Of a stretch of DNA of 64,000 nt, positions 35,456 through 45,637 are shown in pieces (the first letter of the stretch is position 1; the number at the start of each line of letters is the position of its first letter). Source of the stretch: Spiroplasma diminutum CUAS-1 (GTDB lineage: Bacteria; Bacillota_I; Bacilli_A; Mycoplasmatales; Mycoplasmataceae); the NCBI RefSeq assembly GCF_000439455.1, contig NC_021833.1, positions 682,001 to 746,000 of the forward strand, written 5' to 3'. The notes beneath the pieces were generated by a model, which was not told the origin of the DNA, searched no databases, and saw only the letters and a program-made list of their open reading frames with translations. The position numbers and the translations under genes are program-made.

Positions 35456-35485
35456 TAAAAAAACAAGAATAAATCTTGTCTTTTT
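35456..35485 (-). terminator. Terminator after gapN
   Basis: ACAAGA, loop TTTAT, TCTTGT and six or more T on the minus strand, touching the gapN stop codon. Confidence 0.88.
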
Positions 35486-36899
35486 AATAATTAATTACTA
35501 ATCCCATATATCTTGTCATACTTAATAAAGATTCACGAATTCCTTGCACTCCTTCTCCAGAATCTTTTATTCCTAAAAAAGGAAAACTATCTGGACCACG
35601 TTGAGGTCTTGAATTAATATTTACTGTCCCAGTTTTAATTCTTTTTGCAGTTAATATTGCTTTTGAAATATCTTGACAGAAGATACTTGCTTGAAGTCCA
35701 AATTGTGAATCATTTGCAATTTTAACCATTTCATCAATTGTATCGATTCTTATAATTGGTAATATAGGACCAAAAGGTTCTTCTCATGCTACTTTCATAT
35801 CTAAACTAACATTATCAATTAAAGTTGGTCACATAAGATTTTTTTCTCTTTTATCACCTGTTACAATATTTGCTCCTTTTTGTTTTGCATCATCAATTAA
35901 ACTTTGAATAAAATCAGCTGATTTTTCATCAATAACTGGTGTAATAAATGCATTATCTTTTGGCATTCCAACACTCAATGATTCAATTTTATTTTTTAAT
36001 AAAGGTACAAGTTTATCTGCAATCTCATTATTTACAAGCACTCTTTTTACAGCAGTACATCTTTGTCCTGAATACCCAAAAGCACCATTAATAATTTCAT
36101 CACAATATTTATCAAGATTTAAATCATCTAATACAAGTGCTGGATCTTTTCCACCTAATTCAAGAACTAAATCAGTTGTACTTCCATTTTTTCTTATTTG
36201 ATTACCTATTCCAACACTTCCTGTAAATGAAATCATGTCTATTTCTGGATTTGAAGTAATAATATCTCCAATTTCTCTTCCTCTACCTGTAATAATATTA
36301 AAAATTCCTTTTGGAAGTTCTGCTTTAATTACAAGTTCTGACATATAAGCTCCAACTAAACTTCCAGCTGTTGCTGGTTTAAATACAACAGTATTTCCCA
36401 TTACTAATGCTGGAATTATTTTTGCAAATGCTAAGTTAAATGGATAATTGAAAGGTGAAATTGCAAGAATTACACCTTTAGCAACTCTTGAAAATACTCC
36501 TAACTTATTTTTTGCACCCATTCCTTCACCTGTTAAAGCCATTGGTTCAATTCTTTTTGCCTCTTCAAAAGTATAGTCAATAATTTCAACTGTTCTTTCA
36601 ACTTCTGCAAGTGACTCTTTTAAATTTTTTGCAATTTCTTCTGACATTATTTGAGCAATTTCTTCTTTATTTTGATCAATTAAGTCTCTAAATCTCTTTA
36701 AAATAGAAATTCTTTTTAACAATTCAACTTGTTCTCATTGTTCTTGTGAACTTCTTGCCACTGAAAATGCTTTATTTATATCATCTGGTGTTAATGCACT
36801 TACCTTACCTGCAATTTCCAATGTTGCTGGATTCATTATTTCTAGTCATTGACCATTATCCACTAATTCATTATTAATTAATGCCTTATATTGTCTCAT
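35484..36899 (-). CDS. gapN: NADP-dependent glyceraldehyde-3-phosphate dehydrogenase (non-phosphorylating)
   Basis: A 471-aa aldehyde dehydrogenase of the GapN group, which oxidises glyceraldehyde 3-phosphate straight to 3-phosphoglycerate and makes NADPH. Seen: ISPFNYPFNLAFAKIIPAL and GNTVVFKPA (cofactor site), SFTGSVGIGNQI, catalytic Glu in LVLELGGKDPALVL, catalytic Cys in GYSGQRCTAVKRVLV (the RCTAVKR form typical of GapN), and a C-terminal FPFLGIKDSGEGVQGIRESL. In mollicutes it is a main NADPH source. Start ATG 36899 gives MRQYKALINN. Alternative: another ALDH subfamily, but the Cys context favours GapN. Confidence 0.92.
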
Positions 36900-36917
36900 T
36901 TTTTAATCTACCCCTTT

Positions 36918-37655
36918 TTAATTCATTGAATAAATATCTTTCATTAAAATAGAACCTGCAATTGCAACGTTCAAACTTTCTAAATCAGGATTAGTTTTAA
37001 TCTTAATATTTAAATCAATTTTTTTAGAAATTTCCTTGGAAATACCTTGTCCTTCATTTCCAAGTATCAAAGCTATTCTATTAACTTTGATTTTTTCTAA
37101 CGAGTTACTTTCTTCTTTAAGTAAAGTCCCTACAACTATTATATTCTTTTGTTTTAATTTATCTAAAAAAAATGATAAATCTTCATTTCTTAAATTCAAA
37201 TCAAAATGATTTGATTGTGTTGCTCTTAAAACTTTGGGATTATAAAAACTTACACAATTATTAGAACAAATAACGTTTTTAAATTCGAAAGCAAAAGCAC
37301 TTCTAATTAAAGTACCCAAATTTCCTGGATCTTGAATACCATCTAAAATTAAATAGTTCCCATCTAAGTCTTCTTTTTGTTGCATTTTACAAACAGCAAA
37401 AATACCCTGATTTGTTTTTAAATCTGATAGTTTTTTAGATACATTATCTGATATTTCAATTACATTTAAAAAATGTTTATATTTTTCAAATAAATTTTTT
37501 TCTACTAAAATAGTTTCTACAACTTGCTTTTCTAAAGCCAAATTAACCATTTTAATCCCTTCAATAATATAACTTTGCTTTTCCTTTTGCATTTTTGTTT
37601 CTTTAAGGGAAAGAATCTCTTCAATAAGAGAATTATTAACAGATGTAATTTTCAT
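36918..37655 (-). CDS. SpoU/TrmH family RNA 2'-O-methyltransferase
   Basis: A 245-aa SPOUT methyltransferase acting on rRNA or tRNA riboses. The N-terminal domain (IEEILSLKETKMQKEKQSYIIEGIKM) is the L30e-like substrate-binding part. The knotted SAM-binding part has ILDGIQDPGNLGTLIRSAFAF, IALILGNEGQGIS and LESLNVAIAGSILM, the three SpoU motifs. Start at 37655 (MKITSV) is chosen because it follows the upstream stop by one base; an in-frame ATG at 37673 overlapping the previous gene is possible. Target nucleotide unknown. Confidence 0.93.
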   Translation of the reverse strand: MKITSVNNSLIEEILSLKETKMQKEKQSYIIEGIKMVNLALEKQVVETILVEKNLFEKYKHFLNVIEISDNVSKKLSDLKTNQGIFAVCKMQQKEDLDGNYLILDGIQDPGNLGTLIRSAFAFEFKNVICSNNCVSFYNPKVLRATQSNHFDLNLRNEDLSFFLDKLKQKNIIVVGTLLKEESNSLEKIKVNRIALILGNEGQGISKEISKKIDLNIKIKTNPDLESLNVAIAGSILMKDIYSMN

Positions 37656-37656
37656 A

Positions 37657-38772
37657 TTATTCAGTAAATGCAAACCCTATTTCATATAATTTATTTTCAG
37701 GGTTAACATAATCCTTTCCTTTATAATTTGGATTTTCAACAGGATAACCAAAAATTAGTTGAGCTCTGCGAGGTGGTTCAAGTAATTTTGCTTGAATCAT
37801 TGACATTGCAGAAATTGATTCTCCTCTTTTTCTTTTTTCTTTATTTTCTTCCATTAAATCTTCAATATCTTTTACTTTAGCTTGTTTAACTAATATTCAA
37901 ATTTTATTTTCTCGATATCATTTAACGATTTTTTTATATTCTAAAAAGGTAAATTTTTCTGGAACACTTCCTGCATAAAATCTGTTCTTTTGTTTACTTC
38001 AACCAGTTACATAATCTCTTCACATGATTTGTCCTGTTTTTCCTTTTGTCATCATAGTCATTGTTTGGTTTAGAGTTTCTTCAAAATCATTAAAGCCATA
38101 TCCTGTAAATGAATTTCCAACTCATAAATTAACATAATTATTCTTTTTTGGATCTCAAATTTCTTCAAAACATGAAGCAGCAACTCAATATCTATTATCA
38201 TAAGAGTTTTTATAAATTTCAAAACCATATTTATTGTTTTTAATAACAACTTCCTTTTGAGTAGTTTTAACAACTTTAAATTTAAAAGTATCTAATATTT
38301 TTTTAATTTCTTTTTCAGTTAAATTTGCTCTCACTTCTCCTCTAGAATTTTTTATTATATCTTTTGTTCTACTAAATTCTTCTAAAGCTCTATATTTTCT
38401 ATTTGCAAATGCATTAAAAATATTTAATTCTGAAGTTGGATCAGGAATTACAAATTCATTAGTTATAAGTTCTTCTGCTGATCTTTCAATAGTTTCTAAA
38501 GTATCTGTCATTTCATTCATTTTTTTAATTTTTGAGATTATACTTGTTGCTTGACTTTTATCTTGTTCAAATCCTTCAACCAATAATTCTTCTTTTTTAT
38601 TTGATTCATCATTTTTTTCTATTTTTCCAATACTTGATTCAAAGTGATATTGAGATTCGTCAAATGATTTATCATATTGAAAATAATTATTTTTATCGAA
38701 TTTAGGTATTTTAGGATCATCTGGATTAGAAGGCTTATAGTTATATATATCTTTTAATTTGTCCTTTGGCAT
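37657..38772 (-). CDS. Hypothetical 371-aa protein
   Basis: A 371-aa soluble protein I do not recognise. The first 110 residues look disordered (MPKDKLKDIYNYKPSNPDDP), the middle has a charged helical region with LTEKEIKKILDTFKFKV, and the last 170 residues are Trp/Tyr-rich: RYWVAASCFEEIWDPKKNNY, then VGNSFTGYGFNDFEETLNQT and RDYVTGWSKQKNRFYAGSVP. It is intact with six or more TGA Trp codons. It is in a likely operon with the dUTPase gene (18 bp upstream) and the SpoU methyltransferase gene (1 bp downstream), so a nucleotide or RNA role is possible. Confidence 0.8.
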
Positions 38773-38790
38773 ATAAGCCTCCTTTTGTTT

Positions 38791-39294
38791 TTAATATCCT
38801 GAATCTTGTCTATTAAAATTTATTTCATTTTTTTTATTATAAACTTGCAATATTTCATCATTTGAAATATCTAGTATATACATAATTGATAAAAATTCAT
38901 CCAATAAATCACTATATGAATTTTTTTCAAATGTTTGTTCAAATATTATTGTTTTTCTATAAACATTTAGACTTCATTGATCAATATCATTTGCTTCAAT
39001 TATCTTATTACTAAATTGAGAAAAATCAAAATCAATGTCTGTTCCCAAACTAATAATAAAATGCAAACAGTCAATCAATTCTTCTAATATTATTGACCTT
39101 TCACTAGGTCCTTTATTTGACCAAAATTTAAATTCTCTATATTCATTAATAAACTCTGAAATTTCTACTAAAAATGCTATTATTTTCTTTTTAATTATCT
39201 TTTCATTTAAAATTATTTTTTTTGATTCCATTATATAGTTATCTAACATTACTTGTTTTTCTTTTAAGTACTTTAATTCTTCTTTATTTAACAT
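38791..39294 (-). CDS. dUTPase, dimeric all-alpha type
   Basis: A 167-aa protein with the pattern of the MazG-like all-alpha dUTPases (dUTPase_2). It has LVEISEFINEYREFKFWSNK (the E-x-x-E metal motif and FKFW), then ILEELIDCLHFIISLGTDID with the second acidic pair E-x-x-D. These enzymes hydrolyse dUTP or dUDP to dUMP, keeping uracil out of DNA. The second half (TIIFEQTFEKNSYSDLLDEF) is helical as expected. First gene of a small minus-strand unit with the two genes downstream. Confidence 0.85.
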
Positions 39295-39323
39295 ATTTAT
39301 TACTCCTATAATTTAATTTTAGT

Positions 39324-39357
39324 TTAAAAAAATGATAGTTGCCTATCATTTTTTTAT
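39324..39357 (-). terminator. Terminator after pgi
   Basis: AAAAATGATAG, loop GCAA, CTATCATTTTTTT on the minus strand; a GNRA-like tetraloop caps an 11-bp stem. Confidence 0.93.
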
Positions 39358-39360
39358 TTT

Positions 39361-40641
39361 CTAAAATCCTGGTTTTTTAAGTAATTTAAACATATTTGTT
39401 TTATAAACTTCAACTCCTGGTTGATTGAAAGGGTTTATTTCTAAGAAATAACCACTCATTGCACATGATTTCATAAATCAATAAGCAGCATAACCAAACA
39501 TTTCTGCATCCATTTTATCAAATTCTAAAACAATATTTGGAACTTCCCCAGTATTTGCATGCGCATCAATAACTCCTTCAAGAGCTACTTTATTTATTTC
39601 ATGAAATGATTTAGTTGTTAAATAATTTAAACCATCTAAATCTTCACTATTTGTGGGAACATTTAAATCAATATTTGGGTTCTTAATATCAATTATTGTT
39701 TCAAATAAAATGTTTTTTGATCCTTCTTGAATAAATTGACCTAATGAATGTAAATCTGTTGAAAATACACAACTTGTTGGAAATAATCCCTTACCTTCTT
39801 TACCTTCTGATTCTCCATATAATTGTTTTCATCATTCAGTAAATGTTTGCATTTGTAGTTCATAACCTACTAATGTTTCTGCTTTATATCCTTTTTCAGT
39901 ATGCAAGATGTGTCTTGCAACTGCGTATTTATAAGCATCATTATTAATGTCCTTTGTATCTTCCATAGCTTTTTTTGCTCCTTTAAAGATATCATCAACA
40001 CTAACTCCTGCTACCAATAATGGAAAAATACCAACTGGTGTAAATACTGAAAATCTACCTCCAATATCATCTGGAATTGTAAAGGTCTCATATCCCTCAG
40101 CTGTTGCTAATTGCTTTAGAGCACCTTTTGATTTATCTGTAACTGCAACAATTCTTTCTCTAGAAGCTTCTTTTCCTTTTAGATCTACTAAAAGTTTTTC
40201 AAAAACTCTAAAGGCAATTCCTGGTTCAGTTGTAGTTCCTGATTTTGAAATATTTACAATTCCAAATTCTTTATCCTTAACATATTCAACTATTTGTTGA
40301 GTATAAGTAGAAGATATAGTATTACCAATATAAATTAATTCTACTTTATCTTTTGAATATAAACCTCTAATCATTTCATCAGCCGCACGAGCTCCTAAAT
40401 AACTTCCACCAATTCCTACAACAAGTAGAACTTCAATTTTTTCTCTTAAGTTTTCTACAACTTTTTTCATTTTTACTAATTCATCTTTATCAAATTCAAC
40501 TGGTCAATTAACTCATCCTAAAAAGTCATTCCCTAAGCCAGTTTTATTTTCTATCATATTATGTACATCTTGAATTTTTGAAATACTAAAATTTGAAATT
40601 TCATTTTCAATTTTAGAGTTTTTAAAGTTTATTTTTATCAT
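39361..40641 (-). CDS. pgi: Glucose-6-phosphate isomerase
   Basis: A 426-aa Pgi, interconverting glucose 6-phosphate and fructose 6-phosphate in glycolysis. Motifs: [36 protein letters not shown] (phosphate-binding SGTTxE), [20 protein letters not shown] (Pgi signature 1 region) and [20 protein letters not shown] (signature 2 with the conserved NPFxQPGVExxK). Length matches Gram-positive Pgi. 16 bp after the S1-domain gene. Confidence 0.97.
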
Positions 40642-40657
40642 TTAATATTACTCCTTG

Positions 40658-40984
40658 TTATTTTGATTCTACGCTATTTTTTAAGCTATCAAAACCACTT
40701 TTTGTTTCCTTGATTTTTGTATCTGGTGATTTTAATAATTCTGGTCTCAATGATTTAAAACTTAATTTTACTTGATTTTTATCTTCAAGTAATTCAATTA
40801 CCTCTACTTCATATTCTTCATTTAAAATTAAAAAGTCTTCAACACTTTTAACAAAAAAATCTGAAATTTCCGAAATATGTATTAAACCTTTGATAACTTC
40901 TGTTTCATCAATCACTTCGCAAAAAGCTCCATAGTTAACAATAGCCGTAATTTTAGCTGTTACTTTTTGTCCTTTATTCAACAT
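40658..40984 (-). CDS. Single S1-domain RNA-binding protein (GSP13/CvfD-like)
   Basis: A 108-aa protein consisting of one S1 OB-fold: GQKVTAKITAIVNYGAFCEV, then GLIHISEISDFFVKSVEDFL and KNQVKLSFKSLRPE. The last 35 residues are a polar tail. This is the architecture of general stress protein 13 / CvfD-type proteins that bind RNA or the ribosome. It is divergent from the Nfu-like gene; GGAGAG lies before its ATG and TATAAT occurs near 41000-41005 on the minus strand. Confidence 0.9.
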   Translation of the reverse strand: MLNKGQKVTAKITAIVNYGAFCEVIDETEVIKGLIHISEISDFFVKSVEDFLILNEEYEVEVIELLEDKNQVKLSFKSLRPELLKSPDTKIKETKSGFDSLKNSVESK

Positions 40985-41072
40985 CCTATTGCTCTCCTTA
41001 CAAAATAATTATAAACTTAAATTATTACATAGAATAATAATTTGAAAAAATTTTTAAAAAGTAGGTGAGATT

Positions 41073-41312
41073 TTGGAAAAAAATATTTTAGAAGAAAAGG
41101 TAAAAGCTACCTTAGAGCAATTAAGAATGTATATTACTCAAGATGGTGGAGACATGGAATTTGTAGCGATTAGAGACAGACTTGTATATATTAGACTAAA
41201 GGGTAATTGTGTTGGATGTGGACTTACAGAATTGACTTTCAAAGAAGGTGTTGAAGGTGTTTTAATTGAAGAGTTCCCTTATGACATTGATGGCGTAGAA
41301 CTTGTAATGTAA
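41073..41312 (+). CDS. NifU C-terminal-domain (Nfu-like) iron-sulfur scaffold
   Basis: A 79-aa Nfu domain protein. It has ITQDGGDMEFVAIRDRLVYI and GNCVGCGLTELTFKEGVEG, giving the CxxC that coordinates a [4Fe-4S] cluster between two subunits. It likely takes clusters from the SUF machinery encoded at 42555-47150. Start is TTG (41073-41075), with AGGTGAG 5-6 bases upstream. Full length for a stand-alone Nfu domain. Confidence 0.93.
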   Translation: MEKNILEEKVKATLEQLRMYITQDGGDMEFVAIRDRLVYIRLKGNCVGCGLTELTFKEGVEGVLIEEFPYDIDGVELVM

Positions 41313-41326
41313 ACTAGGAGATTGAT

Positions 41327-41782
41327 ATGAATTTTTTAACTTATGAAACAGATGTTATAAATACAGTCTTAACTGCAATATCGACAGTAACTGTTTTTAC
41401 AGCTTCATTATTAATTCCATTTTTAGTAAAAAAATACAATGATAAAAAACAGAAGTTTGAATCTGCAGAAAGATCATTAATTGATGCATTTGATAAATAT
41501 TTCTCTGAAGAATATCCAAAGAATGATTTTGAATGATATATAGCAGAAATAAATGCAGTAATTAAACGTTTTGATATCAACACTGTTGCTTGTGCAAATT
41601 GTAAGAAAAAATGTAATTCTAAAAAGTACATGAAATGATTTGAAACTGTTGATAAATTAATTCCAGAAGTAAATAATTTTGCCTTTAGATCAGAGAAAAT
41701 GAGTTTCAAAATTGAATTGAGTACATTATTTTGTTACAAATGTACAAATAAAAAAGTAACAAAAAAGCAATTAACAAGTTAA
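41327..41782 (+). CDS. Membrane-anchored Cys-rich protein, unknown
   Basis: A 151-aa protein with one N-terminal membrane helix (VINTVLTAISTVTVFTASLL), a charged linker, and a soluble domain holding CANCKKKC near residue 90 and CYKC near residue 139. These five Cys could bind zinc or an iron-sulfur cluster. It lies 14 bp after the Nfu gene, so a role in Fe-S handling at the membrane is a reasonable guess. Its last codons and stop are inside a bidirectional terminator stem, and its 3' end overlaps the convergent gene by 4 bp. Confidence 0.75.
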
Positions 41783-41796
41783 TTGCTTTTTTTAAT
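41762..41796. terminator. Bidirectional terminator overlapping two convergent stop codons
   Basis: AAAAAAGCAATTAACAAGTTAATTGCTTTTTTT: 13-bp stem AAGCAATTAAC/GTTAATTGCTT region with A and T tracts on the two sides. Both flanking genes end inside it. Confidence 0.92.
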
Positions 41797-42537
41797 ATTT
41801 TTTAAATTTCTTCTTGATTCTAATTTTAGTAAATTTAAATTTGACATAGCATTTAAAAATATTGATATTAGAACAGTTCCAAAATTCCCTGAAAGAGTTC
41901 CAATTATAAATATTGGAAATCCAACTATTTTAGGATCAATTTGAGGATAAGGAAAAAAAGGTAAGAATCCTAACTCTTCATTTGATTCCAGATTATAAAT
42001 TAGTGATGTTCTTAAAAGAATATAAAAACTATAGGTACCAATGTATATAAGATTAAATCAACAATAGTTCTTTGCAAAAATTTTATCTTCAATTCTTTCC
42101 TTTTGATAAATAAAATAAAATGCTAAAACCATAATTGGAGTAATTATATGCTCAATTGATGATTTTGTTCTTCCATATCAAGTATCAAAACCAATAATAT
42201 CTCCTTTTTGAACAATAAATGTAATATTAAATAATAAAAATACCAAAAAATTTAAAGTAGCAATTGCAGTATGAGCATTTTTACCCACCATTCAATTAGC
42301 CATATTTTTTTTATGATAATTTATTCAATTTATTAAGCCAAACATTGAAGTAATTAGAGCAACCCAAACAGATAAATAAAGCGTTTGATCAATTATAACT
42401 AAATCAAAACTTGTTTTTTTTGGATCAAATAAATATCCACAAATAATATCTAATAATAATGCAAAAAATAAAGCTAAAGTGCATCAAACATAAAAATAAT
42501 ATTCGAATCATTTTTTATAATTTTTATTTTTTTTCAT
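41779..42537 (-). CDS. Multi-spanning membrane protein (Pr6Pr-like)
   Basis: A 252-aa protein with six membrane segments, starting MKKNKNYKKWFEYYFYVWCT. The pattern of a W-rich first helix, conserved DQTLYLSVWVALITSMFGLINW in TM2, and SSIEHIITPIMVLAFYF in TM4 resembles the Pr6Pr (FAR-17a/AIG1-like) family, whose function is poorly known. Many Trp are TGA. Family membership is by eye only. Its stop codon lies in the shared terminator, 4 bp inside the convergent gene. Confidence 0.7.
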
Positions 42538-42554
42538 ATGTTTAATTAGGAAAA

Positions 42555-43967
42555 TTAACCTACTGAACCTTCCATATCCATTTTAATAAGTTGATTTAAT
42601 TCAACTGCATATTCTAAAGGTAATTCTTTTGTAAATGGTTCTAAAAATCCCATAACAATTATTTCTAATGCTTGTTGTTCATCAAGTCCTCTACTCATTA
42701 AATAGAATAATTGTTCTTCACTTACTTTTGAAACTGTAGCTTCATGTTCAATTTGTGATTGATTATTATGTACTTTATTTTGTGGAATTGTATCTGAATG
42801 TGATTGATTATCTAAAATCAATGTATCGCATTCAACTCTAGCTTTAGAATTTATAGCTTCTGGTCCAATATATGCAAGACCTCTATAATTTGCAGTTCCA
42901 CCTTGGAAAGTGATTGACTTAGAAACAATTTTTGATTTTGTTTCTTTTCCTAAGTGAATCATTTTACTTCCTGCATCTTGATAAACCCCTTTTTTAGCTA
43001 CAGCAATTGAAATAGTGTCTCCCTGAGATCTATCACCTTTTAAAATACAAGTTGGATATTTCATGTTAACTTTTGAACCAATGTTTCCATCAATTCATTC
43101 CATTCTTCCATCCTCTTCAACTATACTTCTCTTTGTAACTAAATTTAAAACATTATCACTTCAATTTTGTACTGTTGTATATCTTACATTTGATCTTTTA
43201 CCTACAAAGATTTCAACAATAGCTGCATGTAAGTTATTTTCTGAATAAACTGGTGCAGTACATCCTTCAATATAATGTAATTGAGCATCATCTTCAACAA
43301 TAATTAGAGTTCTTTCAAATTGTCCTGAAGATTGATAGTTAATTCTAAAGTATGCTTGTAAAGGTTTTTCCAATATTACTCCACTTGGAATATAAATGAA
43401 AGTTCCACCTGATCAAACTGCTGCATTTAATGAAGCATATTTGTTATCATCATTTTTTACTAATTGACCAAAGTATTTTTTAAATAATTCTGGATATTTT
43501 CTTAAAGCTGTATCACAATCTGTAAAAATAACTCCTTGTTTTTCCAACTCTTCATTCATTCTTTCATATACTGGACGAGCATCTCATTGAGCATTAATTC
43601 CTGCTAAAAAATTTTTTTCAGCTTCTGGAATACCAAGTCTGTCAAAAGTTCTTTTTATATTGTCTGGAATTTCATCCCAAGTTTTAACAGTTTTTCCTGC
43701 ACCTTCTGTGTAGTAAAAATAGTCATTAAAATCTATTCAATTTAGATCTGGTCCAAAACCAGGTTGTGGTTTTTGCTCAAATATTTTTAGACTTTCTAAT
43801 CTGTAATTTAACATTCATTCTGGTTCTTCTTTATATTTAGATATTTCTCTAATAACTGATTCATTTAATCCTTTTTGAACTTTATATGTTGAAACTTCCC
43901 CTTCATTAAACCCATATTTATAATCTGATATCTGTTTAATTTCTTCTTCTTGTTTTAGTTTTTTCAT
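42555..43967 (-). CDS. sufB: Fe-S cluster assembly protein SufB
   Basis: A 470-aa SufB, the scaffold subunit that with SufC and SufD builds Fe-S clusters. Seen: [57 protein letters not shown] (the conserved EGC-A-P), [39 protein letters not shown] and the C-terminal [20 protein letters not shown]. Last gene of sufCDSUB, 3 bp after sufU. Confidence 0.97.
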
Positions 43968-43970
43968 TTT

Positions 43971-44405
43971 CTACACCTCCTTATTTAAAATTGATTTAAA
44001 TCCATCAGCACCTAAAAGTGCACAATTAATTCTATTTCCTTGCTTATTAATTTCTCAAAAAGCTATTAATTCTTCAAGAATTGATTCATCATAATCATTT
44101 CCAGAAATCATATTATAGTAATTTAATAATTGATTTTGAGCTTCTTTTACCTCTAAATTTTTTAATTTATAACAGAGTATATCTGTAGAAGCAGTTGAAA
44201 TTGCACATGCATTCCCATCAAATCTTGCTTCTTTTATAATATTATTTTCAATTAGTAATTGAACGTTAATTTCATCACTACATGTTGGAGAATCTTGAAA
44301 CTTTATAATAGATTGATTATTGTCTATCAAACCTTTAAAGTCTGGTTGAGTATAATGTTCCATTATTATTTGTCTTAATTGGATTTTGTCATTTTTGTCA
44401 AACAT
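43971..44405 (-). CDS. sufU: Sulfur-transfer/scaffold protein SufU
   Basis: A 144-aa IscU-like SufU. The three conserved Cys are at SPTCSDEINVQL, GNACAISTASTDILC and INCALLGADGFKS. The Asp before the first Cys in the usual PxCGD form reads TCSDEI, as in SufU. SufU takes sulfur from SufS, with zinc in the site. Its ATG follows sufS by 17 bp, and its stop lies 3 bp before sufB. Confidence 0.93.
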
Positions 44406-44422
44406 ATTTTAAATCTCCTTTA

Positions 44423-45637
44423 CTAAATTATTTCTTCAATTCAACTATCACAATCTTTTAATGCTTCAATAAATTTATCAATATCTTCTTTAGTATTGTA
44501 AATTGAAAAGCTTACTCTTATTGTTGAACCAACTTTAAATAAATCATTTGCAAGTCTTGCACAATGTTTTCCAACCCTAACTGATATCTTATATTTTTTA
44601 TTTAAAAATGAACCAAAATCTTGCGAATTTACATTTTTTAAATTAAATAAAACTATTGGTTGATTATTTTTTAAATTATAAAAATCAAATTTTGAAAGGT
44701 CAATTTCTTTTAATCTTAACTTAAAGTAATTTTTTAATTCCTCTTCATAAGATATCATTCTTTCAATATTTAACTTTTGAATAAGTTCTAAACACTTTTT
44801 AAAAGCATATATTGCTGATAAATTTAATGTTCCTGCTTCAAATTTTTCAGGAATTGGAGCTAATTTATAATTATCAACACTAATACTTGTGTTGTTGCCT
44901 CCTCCATAAAAAATTGGTTTCAATTTTTCTAATATTTCTTTTCTAGCCCATAATATTCCAAGTCCAAATGGACCATAAAGTTTATGAGTTGAAAATGCAG
45001 CACAATCAACATCAAGCTCTTTTAAATTAATTTTATTGTGTGCAATTGACTGAGCAAGATCAAGAATTATAATTATATTTTTTTTGATTCTTCTAATTTC
45101 TTTTACAATCTGTTTTACATTATTTAAACTCCCGATTGTATTTGAATTCATAGCAAATGATATAACTTTAGTTTTATCATTAACTTTATTTGATATTTTA
45201 GATATATCAATTAAAAAGTTTTCATCTAATTCTAGGTAATCAACTTTTAGATTTTCTTCTTCTGCTAAAACTCTTCAAGGTAATAAGTTAGATGAATGCT
45301 CTAATTTTGTTAAAAGAATTTCATCTTTTTCATTAAATTCTTTTCTTAATCCAAATGCTAACTGATTTAAAGAATGTGTTGTTCCACTTGTAAAAATAAT
45401 TTCTCTATAATCATCAACTCCAATAAAGTTTGCAACCTTTTGTCTAGTTTCTAAAAGTATTTGATTTGCTTTATAAGCATTATCAAATAAATTATTATGA
45501 GTATTTGCTGCAATTTTTAAATCATATTCACTTTGAGCTTCAATTACTTTATCAAATTTAATCGAAGTTGCACTAGAATCAAAATAAATCTCTTGTGAGT
45601 TATTTTTAAAATATGAAAAATTATCTTTGAAATTCAT
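44423..45637 (-). CDS. sufS: Cysteine desulfurase SufS
   Basis: A 404-aa PLP enzyme of the class V aminotransferase fold; removes sulfur from cysteine. IYFDSSATS starts the fold, FTSGTTHSLNQLAFG binds the phosphate, ILDLAQSIAHNKI is the PLP-Asp strand, FSTHKLYGPFGLGILW holds the PLP Lys, and RVGKHCARLA carries the catalytic Cys. It overlaps the sufD stop (TAATG). Confidence 0.95.
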
